64,000 nucleotides of DNA from Ceratotherium simum simum (Eukaryota > Chordata > Mammalia > Perissodactyla > Rhinocerotidae): positions 712,086-776,085 of the forward strand of contig NW_004454229.1 of NCBI RefSeq assembly GCF_000283155.1, written 5' to 3'. Positions 1-8,284 of this stretch are shown one piece after another; positions within the stretch are counted from its first letter, which is position 1, and every line of letters starts with the position of its first letter. A program made the position numbers and the translations under genes. The notes beneath the pieces are model-generated. The model was given only the letters and a program-made list of their open reading frames with translations. It was not told where the DNA came from and ran no database searches.

Positions 1-125
1 CGCCCCGCCCGCCCCCAACAAATACAAATCTCATGCCAAGGGCGCATGCGCCACCCGCCACCGCCGGGGCCTAGCCCGGCTATCTGGTCGACCTAGTGAC
101 GGCCCCCCCCGCCCCGCCCGCCCAG
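1..125. promoter_or_regulatory. CpG-rich, GC-box-rich promoter-like patch with NRF1 palindrome
   Basis: This patch is much richer in CpG than the sequence that follows. It carries two clusters of C-rich SP1/KLF-type GC boxes (3-16 and 103-123) and, at 41-52, the perfect 12-bp palindrome GGCGCATGCGCC, which contains the NRF1 core GCGCATGCGC. NRF1 sites and GC boxes together are typical of CpG-island promoters of housekeeping genes. The patch is cut by the window edge, so the size of any island and the direction of transcription are unknown. No start codon or exon can be tied to it. The four closely spaced C-runs at 103-123 could also form a minus-strand G-quadruplex. Promoter function is inference. 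Confidence 0.5.
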
Positions 126-229
126 GAGTCCGAGCTCAGAATCCTGAGCCTCCCGCAGCAGGGTCTCCGGCTCCTGCCTCTTGCACTCTCCACACTGCAC
201 CCAGCACAGCACTCACCTGAGTGCACTCA

Positions 230-345
230 CATGACAGTGGCTCCCTGAGGCTCGCTCTGTGCCCTGAGCTGGGCACCTGGACACAGATGAGCAACACACC
301 GTGGCCCTCCAGGCGCTCACGGTCTAGTGGGGTATGGGGGCACAC
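230..345 (-). repeat. L2-like LINE 3'-end fragment
   Basis: The sequence has the order of motifs seen when an L2 3' end is read in antisense: size-of-category words (GTGCCCTGAGCTGGGCAC), a CACACCGTGGCCCTCCAGG-type stretch and the TCTAGTGGGG motif. It is strongly diverged and has no coding value. Confidence 0.45.
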
Positions 346-429
346 AGAGCATCGGGGCAGGTCCCTGGCTAGGCCTCCAGCCCCAACTCACCCCTCCTCC
401 TGCTTTCTCTAGCCTCGGGCTAGTTCGCT

Positions 430-735
430 CGCAGTTTCCTCTGCTGGAACATTCTTCCTCCTCTTATCTATGACCAGTTCAGGTTCTTCTCTGACCTCTC
501 ATCTTGCAGGAATATCTCCTTCTCTTCCCAGCCCCAGCCCCTCCCCCAGGCCCATCTAAATTCCTGCTCTGGCCACAGGCTCCAATTGCACCCTCTCCTC
601 CCCGCACAGCAAGGGTCACGCTTTGGCACAACTGGTTGTGGAATCTGCCCGTCTCTCCTCTGAGACTGTCAGCCCCAGAGGGACAGCCCTCTCTGGGTTG
701 CCCCCCAATATCCGTTTTCAAAGCAGTGTGCCTGT
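430..735 (+). repeat. Diverged L2-like LINE fragment, sense
   Basis: A CTGGAACATTCTTCCTCCTC motif followed further on by CTCTGAGACTGTCAGCCCC and a GAGGGACAG stretch is the order found in the L2 3' untranslated region read in sense. Two overlapping open frames of 101 and 74 codons here are chance frames through this repeat. Confidence 0.45.
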
Positions 736-753
736 CATTTATAAATTATTTTG

Positions 754-1870
754 TTCATTCGTTCAGCAAATATTTACTGAGCCTTGCTCTGTGCCAGGCA
801 CAGATCTAGCCAGTTGGGATGTATTGGCGAATGAAACAGATGAATAAAACTTCCAATGGGGGGCCGGCCCCATGGCTTAGCGGTTGGGTGCCCGCGCTCC
901 GCTGCTGGCGGCCCGGGTTCGGATCCCGGGTGCGCACTGACGCATTGCTTCTCCGGCCATGCTGGGGCCGCGTCCCATATGCAGCAACTGGAAGGGGGTG
1001 CAGCTATGACATACAACTATCTACTGGGGCTTTGGGGGAAAAATAAATAAAATTATTAAAAAAAAAAAAAAGCTTCCAGTGGGGAAGGACAGACAGTAAC
1101 TAACCACTCATCAATGAATCAAGATATGCAAGTTTGTGAGAAGACGATAAAGGTCGTGGGGAAAAGTGGAGCATGACAAAGGGGAGAGAGTGCGGCGGTG
1201 GGGTCGGGCTGTGATTCTAGACCGGGCAGCGGGGCCGCCTCACTGAGACAATGATATTTGACTGAAGTCTTCAGGGCAGAGAGGGGGTAGCCGTGGTGAT
1301 ACCCAGGGAAGGGCATTCCTGGCAGAGGTAACAGCCAGTACAAAGGAGGAGCATGCCAGGTGGGCTCCAGGATCAGCAAGGCCTGATCAGCTGGAGTGGT
1401 GAGTGTGAGGGGAGGGCAGAAGGATGTGTGTGTCGGGTGGGACAAAGAGCCACACAGGCCATTGTAGAGACGCTGGCTTTTCCCCTGAAAAAAATGAGGA
1501 GCCACTGTAGTGTCCTGAGCAGGGAAGTGGCCTGTTTGGACGAATTCATCTGCTTCTGGAGTGAATGGATATTTAGGCTCCATGACACAGAAGCACAGGG
1601 CCCAGAGGAGCCAGGGGAATACCAGACTCCATCCAGGGCATCAGGGAGGGTTTCTCCAAGGAGGTGACACTTGACCAGGGCCACGTGGGAGGAGAGCAGG
1701 AGGGAGGAGCCTGGACAAAGGCACAGTGGAAGGAAGAGCAAGCTGTAGGTGACACAAGGTCTGCGCGGTGGGACACCCGGGCTGTGACAAGGCCAGCGGA
1801 GGGCAGGACGTGAGGGCCTTGAATGCTGGACCAAGTGTCTTGGAATTGACCCCGAGGGCGATGGGGAGGC
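754..1870 (-). repeat. L2-type LINE, 3' UTR and end of ORF, split by a SINE
   Basis: Read on the minus strand this is the 3' part of an L2/CR1-clade LINE. The antisense hallmark CAGCAAATATTTACTGAGC with TGTGCCAGGCACAGATCTAG starts the 3' end near 754. Further right the minus-strand translation retains pieces typical of the L2 reverse-transcriptase C-terminus (around 1300-1350 and 1400-1560), which explains the 154- and 199-codon minus-strand frames. The ERE SINE at 861-1071 is inserted into it, so the L2 is older. It has stops and indels and is inactive. Confidence 0.75.
861..1071 (+). mobile_element. ERE1-type tRNA-derived SINE
   Basis: The element starts with the GGGCCGGCCC head typical of equine repetitive elements. 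It keeps recognisable RNA polymerase III promoter boxes: an A box at 873-883 (TGGCTTAGCGG) and a B box at 916-926 (GGTTCGGATCC). It ends in an A-rich tail with AAATAAATAAA and a run of A up to 1071. Imperfect 12-bp target-site duplications flank it (849-860 ACTTCCAATGGG and 1072-1083 GCTTCCAGTGGG). ERE SINEs are a perissodactyl family, so this is the main clue to the host. Insertion is within an L2. Confidence 0.92.
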
Positions 1871-2064
1871 CTGGTGAAGCTGCGCTCTGCTCCTCGGGGT
1901 CCCCCTCGCTGTCTGCCCAGCAGGGGCCTTTCCTCCAGGGCTGGAATCACGGTGGAATGCCCTGGGCTGCACTCAAGCCCGAGCTCCCAGCACGGTGGGC
2001 TTCTGCCTCCCTGTTCTTTCGGGCTAAGCTTCTAGGGTCGAGGCCCCCACGCCACACGCACCAG

Positions 2065-2245
2065 GCTCAAGTGCTGCTCTTGATAACTCAACAACTAATA
2101 AGTGGTACGGCCTTGGGCAAGTCTCTTCTCCTCTCTGAGCCTCAGTCTCTCCATCTGTAAAATGGGATACCAGTAGCTCCTGCTCACCATGGCTGGAGAG
2201 AAGATTGCCTGCGCCTGGCACACAGCAGGTGTCTAATAAATGCCA
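2065..2245 (+). repeat. MIR SINE, sense
   Basis: Core MIR words are present in order: ACGGCCTTGGGCAAGTC, CTCTGAGCCTCAGTCTCTCC, ATCTGTAAAATGGGATACC and a 3' end with GCCTGGCACACAGCAGG followed by CTAATAAATG. This is an ancient mammalian-wide SINE. It lies only about 75 bp downstream (in the minus-strand sense) of the coding exon at 2319-2465. Confidence 0.9.
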
Positions 2246-2318
2246 GGCGGGTTCCTATGGGCCTGGCCTTCGGAACTGGTGACCCAGAGCCTGTGTGGGC
2301 TGGAGGAGGGAGCCTCAC

Positions 2319-2465
2319 CTGGGACGTGTCATGGTTGAAGATGACGGCGTTGAGGTCCCCGCAGTTGTAGTGCTTGATGAGGTCCTCCGTGGTGTAGGGC
2401 GCCTGCAGGCTCCCGGCCCGCACGCTCTCGTGCTGCAGCAGGGTCTGGTTCAGGGCAAACAGCAC
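2319..2465 (-). CDS. Internal coding exon of an unidentified gene, 49 codons
   Basis: On the minus strand a TCTCTTTCCTCCCCCAG acceptor with a long pyrimidine tract precedes a 147-bp segment. It is followed by CAG|GTGAGG, a near-ideal donor. The segment is open throughout as 49 whole codons with phase 0 at both ends, and is GC-rich in third positions as in mammalian exons of this isochore. The peptide begins [15 protein letters not shown] and ends [12 protein letters not shown]. It contains one possible N-glycosylation sequon (NQT) and a single cysteine in HYNCGD. It does not look like a repeat or a low-complexity chance frame. I do not recognise the protein and assign no function. Upstream exons should lie at higher coordinates and downstream exons left of the exon or outside the window. 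Confidence 0.82.
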
Positions 2466-3060
2466 CTGGGGGAGGAAAGAGACAGGAATAAGGGCTGTGC
2501 TTGGGGACCTGGGGGAGGTCCCTGATACCTCCGGGACCACGCTCCTGCCTCTGGACTGGGGGCACCAGGCCCTGAGACAGAGAAGCTGTGTGGGGCCCGC
2601 ACCAGCTCCTTACTCACTGGCCCCTGAACACGCTCAGCCTGCTCTCATCTCCAGCAACTGCCCACAGCTCCCTGCTCCTTCTCTGGGTATCAGCATCTCA
2701 TCTAATAATGTGGCAAAACCAGAACCCTCGTTGTGTCTAGGTTTCGGGATGATGGGTGAGTTTTTCTTTTGACTCCTTTCTTTTCCTGTGCTTAGAAAAG
2801 TTCTAGAATGAGCACAGACTCCTTCTGTAATCAACAGCAGCCCCAGACAAATCAACAAAACAAGCAGAAAGCCCACTGCGATGTCAAGGCCCAACCCAAG
2901 TGCCACCTGCTCCAGAAGCCGTCCCCACACCAGGAAAGGCCCTGGGAGCTGGGCCGTCTGCGTCAGATCATGCTGGCACTCAGCATGTTTCCTCTAGCTC
3001 CTCTGTGCTCTGGGCCACCATGCCGGGCCTGGGGACACAGCTGTGCCCCGGCCGACCTGC
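2466..3060. other. Unique intronic-looking DNA
   Basis: No clear repeat. A 98-codon minus-strand frame at 2634-2930 encodes a hydrophobic stretch, but it has no convincing splice sites or conserved look and is treated as chance. Likely intron upstream of the exon at 2319-2465. Confidence 0.4.
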
Positions 3061-3061
3061 C

Positions 3062-3425
3062 AGGCATCAGGGTCACTGGGAGTGCTGTACAAAACATCAG
3101 ATGCCCAGGCCTCACCCCCAGAATTGGAATCTCTGAGGTGAGCCCAGGATCTATATTTTTTTTTTTCCTGAGGAAGATTGGCTCTGTGCTAACATCTGTG
3201 CCCCTCTTCCTCTATTTTGTATGTAGGTCGCTACCACAGCATGGCTTGATGAGTGGTGTAGGTCCATGCCCAGGATCTGAACCCGCGAACCTGGGCCACC
3301 GAAGTGGAGCATGCAAACTTAACTACTCCGCCACCGGGCCAGCCCTCCAGGATCTGTATTTTTGACAGGCTCCCCAAGAACTTCTTTACAGTCCGATTGC
3401 TTCTGGCATTTGAGGACCACGGCTC
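3062..3425. mobile_element. MER5-like hAT-Charlie DNA transposon, interrupted by a SINE
   Basis: Segments CAGGCCTCACCCCCAGAATTG, then after the inserted SINE ACAGGCTCCCCAAGAACTT and TTTGAGGACCACGG, match the order in MER5-type non-autonomous hAT elements. The ERE at 3161-3346 sits between them. The outer borders are approximate because terminal repeats are worn. Confidence 0.6.
3161..3346 (-). mobile_element. ERE-type SINE, minus strand
   Basis: Reading right to left it has the GGGCTGGCCCGGTGGCGGAG head, then a degenerate tRNA-like region, the TGTGGTAGCGACC block and the AATCTTCCTCAGG end followed by an A-rich tail (T-run at 3155-3166 on the plus strand). Near-perfect target duplications flank it: 3144-3160 CCAGGATCTATATTTTT and 3347-3363 CCAGGATCTGTATTTTT. 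It is inserted in the MER5-like element. Confidence 0.9.
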
Positions 3426-3464
3426 TAATGAACACGGCCTGCCCGAGGTGCAAGGGCCCTGAGA

Positions 3465-3565
3465 GATGGTCCAAAATGTCCCATTTTAGAAGGAGAAACT
3501 GAGGCCCATGAGGGGAAAGGACTTGCTCAATTCTGCACAGCTGGGACTGCCGCCAGCTTCATGTG
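3465..3565 (-). repeat. MIR-type SINE fragment, antisense
   Basis: Contains CCCATTTTAGAAGGAGAAAC followed by TGAGGCCCATGAGG, GACTTGCTC and a CACAGCTGGGA end, the order of MIR read in antisense. Confidence 0.65.
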
Positions 3566-3898
3566 ACTGTTTCCCAGACTCCCTTGGCCAACAAAAGGGA
3601 AGCACCTGACCATTATTTGAGTTATTTAGCAGATATATAGGGGAAAACTTGTTGCAATTCTTGTGCAAAACGTCAGGAGGGGTTCAGGCCACCTGTCCCT
3701 CCTGTTTCCCCATCAGTCCTTAGGCCCTGCTCATCCTGTCTGCACACAGTCTTGGACGGCAGCCCCCAGCCTCTTGGTCCGCACCAATTCAGGCCCAGCA
3801 TCTCTTGCTGGGTCCACTACAACAGTCCCTCCCATCCTCTCCCTGCAGACCCCCTCCCCTTCCACTTATTCCATATTCTTTTGCCACAGTCATTTTTT

Positions 3899-4081
3899 TT
3901 TCCTCCCCAAAGCCCCAGTACCTAGTTGTCTATTCTAGTTGTAAGTCCTTCCAGTTCTTCTATGTGAGCCGCTGCCACAGCATGGCTACTGACAGACGAG
4001 TGGGATTCCACACTGGGATGGAACTGGGGCTGCTAAAGCGGAGCACACCAAACTGCAACCGCTAGGCCATCAGGGCTGGCT
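3899..4081 (-). mobile_element. ERE2-like SINE inserted in L2, minus strand
   Basis: The minus strand starts AGCCAGCCCTGATGGCCTAG and contains the GTAGCCATGCTGTGGCAGC block shared with other perissodactyl EREs. Target duplications CCACAGTCATTTTTT at 3884-3898 and 4082-4096 are identical over 15 bp. Compared with the other three ERE copies it has a different 3' half (AGTACCTAGTTGTCTATTC), which marks another ERE subfamily. Confidence 0.88.
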
Positions 4082-4458
4082 CCACAGTCATTTTTTAAAA
4101 GCACAAATCTGATGGTCGCTCTCTCTCTCCTTTTTGCTCAAAACTTTCACGGGTGCCTCCCATCCCCAGGATAAAGGCCTAGCTCTTCAGTGGAGCCTGC
4201 AACGCAGTGACCTGGACCTTGCTGTCAATGACCTTGTTTCCTACCCAGCCTTTGTGTCTCCAAATGCTCAACTACTCAGCAATCTTCTGTCTCTGCGCCT
4301 CGTATGTGCTGTTCCCCGTGCATGGAAAACCTTCCGCCTCCGTTCTCCACTTTTGAATTCAGATTTGGCCTTCCAGGCTCTGCTCAGATGTCTCCTCCAT
4401 GGAATTTCTCTGATTGCCTGGGGTCTGGGTGAGGCCCCTCTCCAGGCCTCCCATGGTC

Positions 4459-4889
4459 TGTGGCAGATTGATATGGTAATGGCCCAAATCTTTGCCCCCC
4501 CTATATTCATGTCCTCGGCCACAGAACTCTATAGCTCCCTCCCATTCTGACTCTGAACTTGCTTTATAGCCCAGGCGATGTTAGTAACTATTACAAACAA
4601 GGCCTGAAAAGCACCTGGGTGCATCGGCTGCCCCTTGCACCTCCACTGTCACCCGGAGAGCAGCCCAGGCCAGCCTACTGGAGGATGAGAGACACATAGG
4701 ACAGAACCGAATTGCTTCAGTTGTCCCCCCAAGGCCATCCCAGACCAGCCAACAGGGAGCTGCCTCCCAGACACGCAAGTGAGCCCAGCCAAGCTGAGCA
4801 GAGCCTACCCGCAACCGGGCCCCAACACCCGAGCAAATGCTCACGGCTGTTGCTACACAGCACAGTTGCAGTGACAGATAAGTGACCCA
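4459..4889 (+). mobile_element. LTR-like insert (MaLR/ERVL-type) in L2, tentative
   Basis: The segment starts TGTGGCAGATTGATATGG, carries CAGCCTACTGGAGGATGAGA and AAGGCCATCCCAGACCAGCC, and ends with a worn GTTGCTACACAGCACAG/ACAGATAAGTGACCCA block resembling the ends of mammalian MaLR/ERVL LTRs. It interrupts an L2, which supports a transposed origin. I could not find a clean 5-bp target duplication, so the borders and the family are unsure. Confidence 0.5.
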
Positions 4890-5035
4890 CGATGCTTCCC
4901 TCCACCATGGCGGGAACATTAGATTATACCTGCTGTTTAGCTACCTGTCTCTGCCATTAGACTATGAGCTTCTTGAAGATAGGAACTGCATCTTATTCAT
5001 TTCTGTACTTGTAGCACTCAGCATGGGCCTGGTAA

Positions 5036-6035
5036 GGAGAGGGTGTCACCCCATCCTTTCCTTGGCACTGTGACACCTGCAGTGGTCACTCCATCGTTCA
5101 TGGCTGCTCGTCAAGCCCTTCAGGTTAGCCCCTGGGACTTTGGCACTCAGCTGCATTTGGAGCACGCTGCCACCACGTGGCAGAAGTTCCCACCAGTGAG
5201 TGACATCAGCCATGGGTTTAGGAACACATCGTCGGAAGAGAAAAGCTCACGGACCAGGCACACAAAGTCTGCCCAAAATAGTATCATGGGCAACCGGGCC
5301 AAGCTCGTGCTCGTGGGAGCTCCTCCGCCCATGCCCTCCCGCCTCTGTCCCTGGCCGGGCAGGGGAGCTGCACTGCACTGGGATGTGGCAGCCCAGGCTG
5401 CTCCCAGTAACGTAATGAGCTGCCTGGAGATGAGGTCAGATCCCACCACCCCACCTCCGGGCATTCTCCAGGCTCTGGCCGCCGCCCCTGAAATGGGATC
5501 TGCAGCCACCTGGTGCAGGGTGTTGATGCAGCATGGTGGCTGGGGATGGATCACAGGAGGCAGTGGCCCTGTTGCTGTGGACATTGCTAAGGCAACAGGC
5601 ATTTCCTCCTACACGGCACATGCCTCGGATGAAACCGTCCGTGTCGAGCTGGACTGCTCTCCTCCCCTGGGGAGCTGGGATGCGCAGGCTTCCTGTGACC
5701 ACACCCTGTGGCTGCGCACATCTGCCTTGCTGCCTCTCGGGCCAGGCATCACCTGGCTTGTAGTGAGGTCATTGGCTCAGGCACCTAGAAGACCCGCCTG
5801 GAGGAGAAACGGCTCCCCTGACCTTCCTACACACACGGAGTCACTTCCGCAGTCACACGGCTCTCGTGGAGCTGGGAGCTGGGAGCTGGGAAGCACAGCA
5901 CAGCACAATCTGCAGGGTGCTGAGAACAGTCCTGGCATGTAGAACGTGCTGGATAAAAGCTTGTTAAATAAAACTTGGCAGAAAATAGTTAGACTTGAAC
6001 CTTCCCAGTTGGAGCTGAAATGGCCCCTAGAGGTC
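5036..6035. other. Unique DNA with a long chance frame
   Basis: Repeat-poor, GC-rich. The plus-strand frame at 5043-5942 is 299 codons, the longest in the window, but it starts just after an L2 3' end, has no family resemblance, and opposite-strand frames are equally open. A short L2/MIR-like 3' end lies near 5905-5985 (TGGCATGTAGAACGTGCTGG). The tandem word GCTGGGAGCTGGGAGCTGGGA is at about 5871. Confidence 0.45.
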
Positions 6036-6043
6036 ATCTGGTC

Positions 6044-6284
6044 CAGTGGTTTTTCAAACCTTTTTTTAGCCATGGAATCTCTTTTTGTTGTTATTGTTTT
6101 CCAGAGGAACCTTACTTGGAACTCAAAATGTGGAGCAGATAAAAATGGAAACTTCCCTGATTGATGTAAGGGGGGCAGGCTGGAGCCTGAAGTCCTGTCG
6201 GCTCAATGCCCGCCTGCTGCAGGGTCTCCCAAGGTTTCTCCGGGGAACCCATGGGTGCCCCGGAGCTCAGTTTGAGAACCGCTG
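6044..6284. mobile_element. Non-autonomous hAT DNA transposon, 241 bp
   Basis: Terminal inverted repeats are CAGTGGTTTTTCAAAC on the left and GTTTGAGAACCGCTG on the right, the hallmark of hAT-Charlie elements. An imperfect 8-bp target duplication, the length expected for hAT, flanks it (6036-6043 ATCTGGTC and 6285-6292 ATCTCATC). No transposase remains. The exact MER family is not assigned. Confidence 0.85.
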
Positions 6285-6292
6285 ATCTCATC

Positions 6293-6405
6293 CTATGCCT
6301 TCTTCATATAGAAGAGGAGAGCAAACAGGGGCCTAGAGCAGGCAGGATGGGGCTCGCCCAAGGCCACACAGTGAGCTGGGGCCAAGTGGGCTCAAACCCG
6401 TCTCC
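6293..6405 (-). repeat. MIR fragment, antisense
   Basis: AGAGGAGAGCAAACAGGGGC, then CTCGCCCAAGGCCACACAG and GGGCTCAAACCCG follow MIR antisense order. Confidence 0.6.
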
Positions 6406-6429
6406 CGCCCCGCCCCCCCCACTCCCGCC
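6404..6429 (-). other. C-rich tract, possible minus-strand G-quadruplex
   Basis: Runs of 3, 4 and 8 C separated by single G, then ACT and CCC, give four G-runs on the minus strand. The structure is inferred from base runs only. Confidence 0.5.
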
Positions 6430-6544
6430 GCAGGACCCTTTACAGTGCCCTGGATCACGTCTGAGCAGGATTCCTGGATGCCCACTGGCACGGTCCACGT
6501 TCATCCCACACATCTTGCCATACCCATTTTCTTTCTTGTGAAAT

Positions 6545-6850
6545 AGCCAGGGGGTATTTATTATTAGCATGTTACAGCTAGAAGACTGAGGCCAGATCAC
6601 TCCAGAGGCATCCCCAGCACAGCCAGAGTGTTGTGGGGCGGGGAATGAAACCCGAACCTGCCATCCTGGACTCCCCCCAGCCCTGGGCAGGGTTTGGTGC
6701 CTTGCACAGACCCCCGTGCTTCCCTTGGTCTTGGCATTTATCCCCCTGAAGGGTCCATTCCTGTTCCCTGCCTGTCTGGACCGAGAGCTTGGCGAGGGCC
6801 AGGAGCCTGCCTCTCTGTTCACCGTTGACCAGCAGACACTCAGGAAGTGC
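6545..6850. repeat. MIR antisense fragment followed by L2-like 3' end
   Basis: 6545-6680 has worn MIR antisense words (GTTACAGCTAGAAGACTGAG, GAATGAAACCCGAACC). 6740-6850 resembles an L2 sense 3' end (CTGTCTGGACCGAGAGCTTG, CTGTTCACCGTTG, GCAGACACTCAGG). Both are diverged. Confidence 0.5.
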
Positions 6851-6959
6851 TTCAGAAGGAAGCAGGCTGCCCTGACCCCGTGCCCCTTCCCCTACGCCTC
6901 CCACCTCGTGCCTTCTGTCCTCTGCTCTTTGAGAAGTGGTCCTCGTCCAGTCATCACAG

Positions 6960-7155
6960 GGATCACTACGTTTATTGAGTGCTTACTGTGTCAGCAACCT
7001 TCTAGGCTCAGATGAATTCATTTAATCTTTACAGCAACTCTGAGCTAAGTCTAGCATTAGCTCCATTTAATAGATTAAGAAAAACACACAAGTTCAGCAA
7101 AGAGACAGTAAGTGACTCTACGAAGGTGACGCAGGTGGAGATGGGTGGGACATGC
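6960..7155 (-). repeat. MIR SINE, antisense
   Basis: ATTGAGTGCTTACTGTG, CATTTAATCTTTACAGCAAC, TCCATTTAATAGATTAAG and AGTGACTCTACGAAGG keep the antisense order of MIR. Confidence 0.75.
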
Positions 7156-7261
7156 CCTTGGACCCCGGCTGTCCAGCCCTGGGACCCGTCCTCTTAGTTG
7201 ACCACTGCCCATGGGGGCCTCTCTCTGCTCTCCCTGAAGAGAGCTAGCGGGGCTGGTGTCC

Positions 7262-7380
7262 CTACTCACAGATGGGAAAACAAAGAAGCAGAGGTGAGGG
7301 ACGGGCCCAAGGCCACATGGCTTGTAAAGGACAGAAGCTGGGGCTTGACATTACGTCTGTCTCCAGACCAGGTTTCCATG
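7262..7380 (-). repeat. MIR fragment, antisense
   Basis: CAGATGGGAAAACAAAGAAGC, GGCCCAAGGCCACATGGC and GACAGAAGCTGGGGCTTGAC give the MIR antisense core. Confidence 0.65.
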
Positions 7381-7447
7381 ACCAGGGCTTCAAAGTAATA
7401 TGTGCTCCTTCACCAGCATTCTTAGTGCTTCCAACAGACATAGGGAA

Positions 7448-7620
7448 GCTACATTCATTTATTCATTCAACAAACACTGATCTTCTGTTGATTCTCTGCA
7501 GGGATCTGGGGCTGGTGGGTTAACTGGGCTTGGTTTCCACTTATGTGGAGCTCACTTCAGAGACAGATTTGCCAACCAGCCATGACAGGAGAGGGTGATA
7601 AGTGGGACTCTGAGGCCCTG
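7448..7620 (-). repeat. L2 3' end fragment, antisense
   Basis: ATTCATTTATTCATTCAAC followed by AAACACTGATCTTCTGTTG and GTGGAGCTCACTTCAGAGAC matches the antisense L2 3' end. Confidence 0.65.
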
Positions 7621-7739
7621 GGCACAGGCACGGAAGAAGTGTCTTGCCCTGACTTCTGCCTCCCTCTTATTCCCCCCAAATTCCCAAGCCTGGCGCTGCT
7701 CACAGACTCCCGGGCCTCCACGCCTTCCGCTCCCGGCCA

Positions 7740-8100
7740 TTTTAGAATAACAAACCCTCCTCGCCGTAGCCTCGGTGGCCCGCTCTAGGATAATGTTTGT
7801 GATAAGGCTTTGACATGGAATAACAAACACTGGGTGAAGCCCAGAGCCACTCGCCCCCCTGGACGGCTGTGCGCGGAGGCCCAGCCACCAAGAGCCCCTG
7901 AGCATCGCGGCAGCCCCCGTCGCCAGCGCTTGCCCACGGGAGCTGGCCCGCGGCGTCTGCTGAGTGTAGGCCCGGGATTTAAACACATCTTCAAACCCGG
8001 CCTAGGACGGTGTGAGGCAGGCGCCAGGAGGGTGGGGACAGGTTTATTGTTCCAGATTAGTCTGGTAAACAGTCCTGAACGGGCTGGAGCAGCGAACACT
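7740..8100. promoter_or_regulatory. Repeat-free block with forkhead-like motif cluster
   Basis: AATAACAAAC occurs at 7747-7756 and again at 7819-7828. The inverse-orientation GATAATGTTTGTGATAAG lies between them at 7789-7806. These words fit forkhead (TGTTTG/CAAACA) binding sites in both orientations within 90 bp. The surrounding 300 bp lacks recognisable repeats and has several CpG (7850-7980). Enhancer function is inference; no reading frame is convincing. Confidence 0.3.
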
Positions 8101-8284
8101 GAGGCCTGTGTTCACTCGCTGGCCAACGTCAGCGTGAGGGGGCAGCAGGACCCTCTCTGCCGGGAAGGAGTGTGGGCCCCGGGCTCCCCAGGCAGGCCTG
8201 GCTCTCAGGCAGGGGCTCTGAGGTGGGCGATGAGCACCCCGCAGACACCCCGGGGCATAGGGAAACCACAGCAAAGTTCCGGAC

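Larger units (their letters stand above)
3680..5035 (+). repeat. L2 LINE 3' region, sense, with two later insertions
   Basis: L2 blocks occur in order: the GCCACAGTCATTTTTTAAAAG/CACAAATCTGATGGTCGCTC part (to 4115), ATCCCCAGGATAAAGGCC, TGTGCTGTTCCCCGTGCATGG, GGCTCTGCTCAGATGTC, and after a gap the 3' end with TTAGACTATGAGCTTCTTG and GGAACTGCATCTTATTCATT. An ERE (3899-4081) and an LTR-like segment (about 4459-4889) interrupt it. Frames of 91, 86 and 138 codons here belong to this repeat. Confidence 0.78.

Noticed and set aside
861..1071. A functional tRNA gene because of A and B boxes
   Set aside because: The boxes belong to a SINE with a poly-A tail and target duplications, with no tRNA cloverleaf or anticodon arm that holds.
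1373..1972. A 199-codon minus-strand frame
   Set aside because: It reads through an antisense L2 reverse-transcriptase remnant, not a host gene.
2634..2930. A minus-strand frame with a hydrophobic, membrane-like stretch upstream of the secure exon
   Set aside because: No acceptor/donor pair frames it, and the hydrophobicity comes from T-rich and C-rich composition of the antisense strand.
5043..5942. A 299-codon plus-strand frame as a protein-coding gene
   Set aside because: It has no family resemblance, no splice or promoter context, begins next to an L2 3' end, and the opposite strand is open too. GC-rich DNA makes such frames likely.
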